The translations under genes and the position numbers were made by a program. A stretch of 64,000 bases of DNA from JAHDHW01 sp965277415 (lineage in GTDB: Bacteria; Bacteroidota; Bacteroidia; Chitinophagales; Saprospiraceae), in assembly GCA_965277415.1 (NCBI GenBank), contig CBDICS010000093.1, positions 1 to 64,000 of the forward strand, in the 5' to 3' direction. Position 1 is the first letter of the stretch, and each line of letters begins with the position of its first letter. Below, piece after piece: positions 8,931-15,357 of the stretch. The notes under the pieces are model-generated. The model saw nothing but the letters and a program-made list of their open reading frames with translations, was not told where the DNA came from and did no database searches.

Positions 8931-11900
8931 TTAATTAATTTTAGCAATCTTTTTTATCTCAACAAATGATCTATCTTCATTATATATTTTAATAAAGTAA
9001 ATACCTTCTGCTAATTTTGTAGTATTAATGATCAAACTTTCTTTTTGATTGGATCGATTTGTTTTTACTATCAATCCATTCCCATTTACAATATCTAATG
9101 TCAAATCACCCTGATTTATCGGTAGATTATTAATTCGAAATTGATCCCTGAAGGGATTAGGTTGAATGGAGACCATTAGATCTTCATTATCATTATTTTG
9201 ATGCAAATTATTTTCCCTATCAGAAGGTAACTCTATAATGTCATCGCAATTTACCAGATTACAAAGACCTTCTTCAGAATTAGAACCACAAGAAAACACA
9301 CATATATCTGGATCACTAGTGGGACTGCATACAGCAATTGTATTAGGGATTTCTTCTACTTCTGTATATGCTCCATCACCGCAGGTATAAACATTTAAAC
9401 AGTAATATATACCGGCCTCTTCATAAAGTTGATTACCTACAATCGCAGGTTCTTCAGAGGTATCATCTGTATATTCCAAATCTCCATCAAATCCACAATA
9501 GACCTCTGCAATACAATCCCATGTATCTCCCTGATCAAAATCCCATTCGAGATAAACTTCTCCTTCTTCTTCTAGTGCTTCTGAATCATCATCACATTCA
9601 ATATAAGCGATACAGGCTATTTCACTTCCATCACCATCCGTTGTCCACTCAATATAAGGATCATCATTTTCCTGATCAAACTCTACATCATCTTCTTCTG
9701 AACAAATGACGACTCGGAAACATGATGGACCATCTTCATTGAATTCCCAACCATAATCTCCTTCTGGAGGAAGATTGAATTCAGCTACATCGGATCCATC
9801 ACAGTAAAAAGTTTGAATGCATTGACCATCAACAAAGTCCCATTCTATGACCGGATCAATCAATATATCTTTAATAGGGTCTCCATCTACAATTATTTGG
9901 CAGTGGCATTCATAATTACTTGAAAAATCACAATTTCCTATCTCATAATCATAACATTCATTTATTGCCAGCCCTGGACAAAATACATAACCACTACAAG
10001 TAGCTACACGACAATATTGACCATCAGATTCGAACCAATCTCCATTATATTCAGGAGTAAAACATAATTGAGTGATATCAAAACCTTCACAATATTCTTC
10101 AGCAGGGCAGGAGACATCCTGGCAGTATTGACCAGACTCATTTAGAATCCAACCTCCAGAGAAAATAGGTTCAAAACAAAAAGTACCTGAAGTAGCTTGA
10201 CATAAACTAGAAGAAGGAATGGAATAATCCATGCAGTATTTATTTGTGCCCATATTATAATCCCAAGTCCCATAGGTAATATCTGGACAGACACATACAT
10301 TTTGATTAAGTGTGATGATACAATTGCTAGCATTACTAAGGGTAAGTTCAAAGTCTCCTTCACATAGATTTTCGAAAGTGTAATAATCCTCTTCTGATGT
10401 AACAGATTCATTCGCCCCTGGACCTTCGATACTAAATGTATAGGGAGGATTCCCATTTTCTAAACTTACTGTGATTGCCCCATAGCAAACATTATCAAGG
10501 GTGTGTAAGACATCAAGAGAAGGTTCTAAAGGTAGTACTTCAAAATCTTGACTGTACTCATTGCTACATTCATCTACTACTGTTATAGTATATGTCCCTT
10601 CTGAGAGATCACTGATATCTTGCTCAAAATCGCCATTACTCCAGATATAGCTAATGGCTGGTGCTGATGATTGAATGACAAGATTGATCGCACCAGAATT
10701 AGGGTCATTAGGACAAATCGGTGTAATAACAGAGGCGCTTAAGTCTGGCGGATTACCATCTGCTCCAGTGAGTAAAATACCATCTTCTGTAGTACAATTA
10801 TAATTATCGCTGATCGTGACTGTATAGAATCCGACTTCCAGCCCTGTCGCATTTGGGCCGGTAGTTCCTGTACTCCATAAATAGGAATAAGGAAGGGTTC
10901 CTCCCGTTACCGTCGAGGCAAGAATGGATCCATCGTCTAGATTACAAGCTGGAGAGGGTGTCAGTTCAACTTCCCAATTTAATCCGACACACGCTTCAGC
11001 TACTATTTCAACACAAAGTATGCGATAGCAGCATCGCTTATCTGTTACTGTAACACAATAGGTGCCAGCACTTAGATTTTGTCTTACTGCACCTGTTGTT
11101 GAGTCATCCCATTGATAATGATAATTCCCATTCCCACTTGAAGCAACTACAGTAATGGATCCGTCGAAAGTACCAGGAGCCGTCTCGTGATAATGCGTTT
11201 CACTTAAGGTTAGACTATTACAATCAATGCCTTTGGACTGATCAGGCGAACCACTAGTAAACCCACCCCCATCTTCATCATCTGGATTGGGTTCTGTTCC
11301 TCCTCCTCCAGGTTCTCCACCACCACTACCTGAAGTTATTTCACATGGGGCACAAACGCCATCTCCCTGACATGTTGAACCTGGAGGACAGTCTTGTGAT
11401 TCAGGATGATACCCTTGTCCATCACAATCACAAACAAAATGGGATATTTGGCCACTATTTGTGCATTCTGGATCATCTTCTGGATGAATTGTTCCTGGGG
11501 TACATTTATAACCATGTTGACAAGGGTCTAATGAACATTGTCCACCACAAATACTGCCTGCACCGACTAATGAATAAACACAGACTAGACAAACAGGTGC
11601 AGGATAAACTAATACACTTGCGGCACAAGAAGTCGTGCAAACTGTCCAGATAACATTTTCAAGGAAGTCATATTCTATGTCCATACAACTCAGCCAGCAA
11701 TGCCAAAATAAACATTCACAGTTGTCGGAAGTAAAAGATTCTGAAAATCCTGAATTTGGATGTAGTAAATCATGTAGAGAAATGCCATTAATAAAGATAG
11801 AAGAATTGGTTTGACCAACATCTTGTCTAGTTGTTAGTTGTACTGAGGATTGGCGGATTATATTGAAGTTTCCTGCTAAGCCATCCATTGATAAAAAAGT

Positions 11901-12332
11901 ATTATAATTAATAATATTGTCTAAAGTGATTGGCGTTTCAGATAACATTTTGAGTTCCAGAAAATCAAGCAAATGATCAGGGTAATATTTTTCAAAAGTT
12001 AATTGTAAAAAATATTCCTCCTCTTCAAGTGTCGTTTTAAAATTTAATTGATAATACTCCAATTTGAGTTTTACTTGCGCGTTGTTTTCCAAAGCAAATC
12101 TAATAAAAGTGTGCTCCATGGCCTGAGAAAAAGGATCGGAATACCTTCCGTATTTTTCTATTTTAAGTTGTCCATGTTGACTGAGTTGTTCGTTTAGTAA
12201 GGCAGTAATTCCGGGATCTGCTTTCTGTGCATAAGACTGTAATAAGCCAAGTGTGTCGATACTTTCCTGCCCTCTGGCTAAAAAGCAGTTAAGCATCAAA
12301 AATGTACATAGTAGAATTAATTTTGTTTTCAT
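8931..12332 (-). CDS. T9SS-sorted surface protein with SprB repeats and Cys-rich segments
   Basis: A 1133-residue secreted protein. Signal peptide at residues 1-22; a helical charged domain to ~170; a hydrophobic Cys-rich segment at ~204-271; a Cys-rich EGF-like part at ~271-330; an acidic/Gly linker at ~331-365. Three SprB-type repeats follow at about 376-435, 461-515 and 533-592 (motif DGSITVVASSGNGNYHYQW ... GTYCVTVTD). A second half has repeated Cys pairs about 40-60 residues apart. The C-terminal T9SS sorting domain (IQPNPFRDQFRI ... GIYFIKIYNED) ends the protein. SprB repeats occur in the flavobacterial gliding adhesin, so an adhesive role is plausible. A GTTACC/TTATTAA element lies 423 nt upstream. 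Confidence 0.85.
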   Translation of the reverse strand: MKTKLILLCTFLMLNCFLARGQESIDTLGLLQSYAQKADPGITALLNEQLSQHGQLKIEKYGRYSDPFSQAMEHTFIRFALENNAQVKLKLEYYQLNFKTTLEEEEYFLQLTFEKYYPDHLLDFLELKMLSETPITLDNIINYNTFLSMDGLAGNFNIIRQSSVQLTTRQDVGQTNSSIFINGISLHDLLHPNSGFSESFTSDNCECLFWHCWLSCMDIEYDFLENVIWTVCTTSCAASVLVYPAPVCLVCVYSLVGAGSICGGQCSLDPCQHGYKCTPGTIHPEDDPECTNSGQISHFVCDCDGQGYHPESQDCPPGSTCQGDGVCAPCEITSGSGGGEPGGGGTEPNPDDEDGGGFTSGSPDQSKGIDCNSLTLSETHYHETAPGTFDGSITVVASSGNGNYHYQWDDSTTGAVRQNLSAGTYCVTVTDKRCCYRILCVEIVAEACVGLNWEVELTPSPACNLDDGSILASTVTGGTLPYSYLWSTGTTGPNATGLEVGFYTVTISDNYNCTTEDGILLTGADGNPPDLSASVITPICPNDPNSGAINLVIQSSAPAISYIWSNGDFEQDISDLSEGTYTITVVDECSNEYSQDFEVLPLEPSLDVLHTLDNVCYGAITVSLENGNPPYTFSIEGPGANESVTSEEDYYTFENLCEGDFELTLSNASNCIITLNQNVCVCPDITYGTWDYNMGTNKYCMDYSIPSSSLCQATSGTFCFEPIFSGGWILNESGQYCQDVSCPAEEYCEGFDITQLCFTPEYNGDWFESDGQYCRVATCSGYVFCPGLAINECYDYEIGNCDFSSNYECHCQIIVDGDPIKDILIDPVIEWDFVDGQCIQTFYCDGSDVAEFNLPPEGDYGWEFNEDGPSCFRVVICSEEDDVEFDQENDDPYIEWTTDGDGSEIACIAYIECDDDSEALEEEGEVYLEWDFDQGDTWDCIAEVYCGFDGDLEYTDDTSEEPAIVGNQLYEEAGIYYCLNVYTCGDGAYTEVEEIPNTIAVCSPTSDPDICVFSCGSNSEEGLCNLVNCDDIIELPSDRENNLHQNNDNEDLMVSIQPNPFRDQFRINNLPINQGDLTLDIVNGNGLIVKTNRSNQKESLIINTTKLAEGIYFIKIYNEDRSFVEIKKIAKIN

Positions 12333-12392
12333 AATAAATTAAATTTAATTGTTGCCTACTCTTTACAGGATTTTCGGCATCCTCCATTTAGA

Positions 12393-12425
12393 GATAGAGC
12401 GTTAATAAGTGTCCAGCTTAGGCGA
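12393..12425. repeat. 33-nt dispersed repeat (copy 1)
   Basis: The block contains TTAATAAGTGTCCAG (12402-12416), identical to 39581-39595. Including the flanks (GATAGAGC before, CTTAGGCGA after), about 27 of 33 positions agree. Both copies lie beside T9SS cargo genes. Confidence 0.55.
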
Positions 12426-12547
12426 AAGATGGTGTGAAAAGAACTAGAAGAAATTGGACGATTAATGATGTTCTATCACTTAAAAACAATCATAAAAAAT
12501 AAGCGCAAGGAAAGATGGCCATCTCGTCCTTGCGACTTATCTATATA

Positions 12548-12610
12548 CTGACAATTTTAAGATTCACGATTTTGATTTTGATTCGAAATAAATCTTAGTA
12601 AAATTGTCAG
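12548..12610. repeat. Inverted repeat with CTGACAATTTTA arms
   Basis: CTGACAATTTTAAGATT (12548-12564) is matched by AATCTTAGTAAAATTGTCAG (12591-12610) with a 3-nt bulge. Neither side has a T run typical of a terminator. AAATTGTCAG occurs again about 90 nt further on. Confidence 0.5.
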
Positions 12611-12754
12611 TTCTAATGTTTTTAAAATAAAAACTACTACAGGGTATATTTGATAAGATATACTTTGATTATACTGTAGCAGTCAATTGACTCTTGTAAA
12701 TTGTCAGTTAGTGAAGAAGAGTAGTTTTCATAGTTTTATTGTTCCTGTTTGTAA

Positions 12755-12782
12755 TTAATAACAGCAAGAGAAAATAGGTAAC
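12755..12782 (-). promoter_or_regulatory. GTTACC-N15-TTATTAA promoter-like element upstream of the SprB-repeat gene
   Basis: On the minus strand GTTACC (12782-12777) is followed after 15 nt by TTATTAA (12761-12755). Spacing and both blocks equal those of the elements before the sigma factor and lipoprotein genes. The distance to the ATG at 12332 is large. Confidence 0.5.
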
Positions 12783-12852
12783 CGGAAATAATAAATTTTA
12801 TTAAAAAAAGGTGAAGACTTAAGAAATCATAACAATTTATAATGGCTACTGC

Positions 12853-12893
12853 CAAAAAAAATGACCTCAAAAGCAATGTACTCTTGAGGTCAT
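12853..12893 (-). terminator. Rho-independent terminator of the DUF2911 gene
   Basis: Read on the minus strand, a perfect 10-bp stem ATGACCTCAA/TTGAGGTCAT (12893-12884 with 12870-12861) is followed by a run of Ts at 12860-12854. It lies just after the stop of the DUF2911 gene. Confidence 0.85.
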
Positions 12894-12915
12894 TTCTAAG
12901 AAAATCAGGACTAAT

Positions 12916-13776
12916 TTATTTTCCTTTCCACTCTGCAACCATTTTCTCATTGGCTTCTGCATAACCGGTATTTCCAGCTTTTTTAGCAGCGGCAGTTGAT
13001 TCAGCTATTTTGGCAGTAGCTCTTTTGTAGTCTCCTTTTTTAGCTTGAATTTGTGCTTCAAGACGTAATTGCCAGTAACGAGGATTCCCTTCATCGCTTG
13101 CAATTTTGTTAGCAGCTTTTGCCCATGTCAATGCTTGATCAAGGTCTTTCTCTGTTTTATAATAATAATGAGCGGCTTGATAGTAATCATTTCTAGATAC
13201 GCCTTTCATCGTTTTTTCAATAGCAGCCATGACTTTGCTGTCTACTTCTGTTTCGATACTAAATGGCACATAATAATTGCCCCAGATAAATGCGATAGAT
13301 GCAGAGTTGTCTTTTACATTATCAATAATAAAATTGAAAGACTCCATCTCTTCATTCGTGACTATCGTTTTTACATCGAATCTTAAGACCTCTTTGCTGG
13401 CATCGTATCCATTTACATTACCGCCTAAGGATAGATCACTGTATAGCATAACCGTCCAAGTCTCTTTTCCAGGGATACTATAAATTGCGTATTTTCCTTT
13501 TTTTACTTCCTTACCTTCGATTTTTACATCGTCGCTAAATTCGATCTTAGTAGATCTATTGGCTCCTGTACGCCACATCTTTCCCCATTTTTCAACATCT
13601 ACAAATAGTTCTCTTCCTTTTTTACTTGGGCGAGAGAATTCAATAGTTACATCTGTCAATCCTACAGTTTGGATGATTTTACAAGAAGGACTAGCATTAG
13701 GCGTTTGAATTTGAGCAGAAGTCTGTACAAGAGAAAAAGCACAGAACAGAAGGGTTGATAATATCAGTTTCTTCAT
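12916..13776 (-). CDS. DUF2911 domain-containing protein
   Basis: A 286-residue exported protein. I place the start at the ATG at 13774-13776 because the sequence MKKLILSTLLFCAFSLVQTS is a signal peptide; an upstream in-frame ATG would put 23 residues before it. The DUF2911 domain occupies about residues 25-175 (SPSCKIIQTVGLTDVTIEFS, RPSKKGRELF, WGKMWRTGANRSTKIEF, GKYAIYSIPG), a family common in Bacteroidota. The C-terminal ~100 residues are TPR-like helices (DYYQAAHYYYKTEKDLDQAL). Function unknown. It has its own strong terminator. Confidence 0.85.
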   Translation of the reverse strand: MKKLILSTLLFCAFSLVQTSAQIQTPNASPSCKIIQTVGLTDVTIEFSRPSKKGRELFVDVEKWGKMWRTGANRSTKIEFSDDVKIEGKEVKKGKYAIYSIPGKETWTVMLYSDLSLGGNVNGYDASKEVLRFDVKTIVTNEEMESFNFIIDNVKDNSASIAFIWGNYYVPFSIETEVDSKVMAAIEKTMKGVSRNDYYQAAHYYYKTEKDLDQALTWAKAANKIASDEGNPRYWQLRLEAQIQAKKGDYKRATAKIAESTAAAKKAGNTGYAEANEKMVAEWKGK

Positions 13777-13918
13777 GTTACTAAATTTAAGAATAATTAA
13801 TAATTTGATTAAATAAGAGGTTTTGATTTCTAAAAAGTCCATCAAAAATAATACTTTCAGTTTTGAAAAATGAAGTTATTCCAACTTTTAGAAAAATATA
13901 ACGTTTATGTCAAGCTGC

Positions 13919-14170
13919 GGACTTGAAATGACATGGCAATCGCAAGCTTATCTATTAAATATGAATTGAGTAAAAATAAATGGTCAAAATTTTGAAAGCC
14001 TGCCAGAAGTGGCCCCCCACAAGCGAAGCGACCACCAAACCACCTAGTCCGAAGGACTGATCACCACCTCACAAGCGAAGCGATCACCAAATCACAGAGC
14101 CCGTAGGACTGATCACCATAACACAAGTCTAAAATATCGTTCGTGCAATCGGCATGCTTGAAATGACCAA
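13919..14170. repeat. Dispersed hairpin/GATCAC repeat cluster (copy 2)
   Basis: In this gap two kinds of short units alternate: CACAAGCGAAGCGATCAC (14070-14087, a variant at 14018-14035) and 13-nt mini-hairpins followed by GATCAC (AGTCCGAAGGACT at 14046-14058; AGCCCGTAGGACT at 14098-14110). The cluster is framed by CATGGCAATCGCA (from 13931) and GCAATCGGCATG. Related clusters occur at 22.0 and 50.5 kb. Confidence 0.75.
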
Positions 14171-14203
14171 TGGGCTGATTTTGGCAAAATGAAGATAAAG
14201 TGC

Positions 14204-15277
14204 TTACATATTATCTCTCAATTCTTTAAAAACAATACTTTGTTTAAAGTCTTTCTGGAGTAAAAGTACAATATTAGTGAGTACAATCTCTCCCATATTT
14301 GTACATTTTTTAAATACATCATTTTTATGGTGATAGGCTAATTCTTCTTTGAGTTGACTAACTTTATTTATTTGAGATATCTCGTCTTTTGTCATCACAT
14401 CAAATAGTTCATTTGCTTGCTTAATAGATGACTTTACTCGTCCAGCGATTAGACTACGTTCCTCTAATTGGTATTGTCGGACGGTTTCAGAAGTCATGTG
14501 CTGGATACCTAAAAATATTATCGGATTATTCTCTTTAAAATATTGAGGTAAATAAAACCCCTTCCGTCCTTCATAGGATTGTTGGTCAAAATCTATAGCC
14601 CTCATTCGATATTGATTGCCTTCAATATCCGGAGTAATATCAATAACATAATTATAGGCCCGCATATCTCCTAATAAACGAACAAAACATCGTTCATTAA
14701 ACTTTACAAACTCTTTAGCCATTCGGATTTGGTTAAAAGCACTTGCATCGAGATTTGATTTCATAAAGTCATCTCCCGGAATGCCAGCTATATGCTCTTC
14801 AATTAGAGTTTGATCATCAACTAGATAGCTGAGGTTATTAGGAGATAAAATATACTCTAATTCCAAACCATAGACCCGACTAGCATCTGCCTTTTTTATA
14901 TAGAAATGATCATAATTATCATTGAGGCGGTTGATGATCCTGATGCGGAAAGGTTTAGTATTACCAAAAGTGCAATAATCAACCCTAGCAACGGCAAGAT
15001 GCTCTAGAACTTTTTTGTCGCCATCTGCTTTGAGTAGAGAGTAAATCTTAGTCAGACTATCATATAAGTCTTGTCGGTCATATTCCTGAAAGTATACCGT
15101 CTCCCAATAAGTGTTCTCTCCTTTTTGATTTAATAATTCAGTAGAGGCTTCATACCTAAGCAAGTCATTATATTGAATCGGCAATTTCACATACCGACCA
15201 TGTCCCATTAGATAGTTTTTTAAAGGATCTCGTATTGGATAGTATTTTTTTTTCTTTGATGGTTTATTGCCCTGCAT
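14204..15277 (-). CDS. Unrecognised protein with kinase-like (APH-type) motifs
   Basis: A 357-residue, probably cytoplasmic protein without signal or membrane segments; I do not know the family. Several stretches recall aminoglycoside-phosphotransferase/choline-kinase folds in the right order: a possible N-lobe Lys in FYIKKAD (125-131), a downstream acidic helix (YGLELEYIL, 136-144), the hinge-like LIEEHIAGIPGDDF (158-171), a catalytic-loop-like GDMRAYNYVID (203-213; compare GDxxxxN) and a metal-site-like IDFD (228-231). This is a motif-level reading and could be coincidental. It lies 80 nt after the TPR-CHAT gene on the same strand and may be cotranscribed with it. Confidence 0.55.
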   Translation of the reverse strand: MQGNKPSKKKKYYPIRDPLKNYLMGHGRYVKLPIQYNDLLRYEASTELLNQKGENTYWETVYFQEYDRQDLYDSLTKIYSLLKADGDKKVLEHLAVARVDYCTFGNTKPFRIRIINRLNDNYDHFYIKKADASRVYGLELEYILSPNNLSYLVDDQTLIEEHIAGIPGDDFMKSNLDASAFNQIRMAKEFVKFNERCFVRLLGDMRAYNYVIDITPDIEGNQYRMRAIDFDQQSYEGRKGFYLPQYFKENNPIIFLGIQHMTSETVRQYQLEERSLIAGRVKSSIKQANELFDVMTKDEISQINKVSQLKEELAYHHKNDVFKKCTNMGEIVLTNIVLLLQKDFKQSIVFKELRDNM

Positions 15278-15357
15278 ATTGCGTGTATTTATATAAATGG
15301 AATGGTATAGTATAGACCTTGATTAGTATACTTTGATAAAGGTTGTGGGGTTACATT

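Larger units (their letters stand above)
12333..12754 (-). other. Long putative leader of the SprB-repeat gene, with hairpins
   Basis: No coding frame. If the element at 12755-12782 is the promoter, this is a 422-nt untranslated leader. It contains a 33-nt block shared with 39572-39604, a hairpin around 12502-12533 (CGCAAGGA ... TCCTTGCG enclosing the palindrome AGATGGCCATCT), and an inverted repeat at 12548-12610. Confidence 0.4.

Noticed and set aside
9368..11653. Plus-strand frames opposite the SprB-repeat gene
   Set aside because: Rich in His and Leu from the complement of Asp/Glu/Cys codons; shadows of the real gene.
14018..14116. CRISPR-like spacing of CACAAGCGAAGCGATCAC units
   Set aside because: Only two such units occur here, the intervening pieces are themselves repeats (hairpin plus GATCAC), and no cas genes are present.
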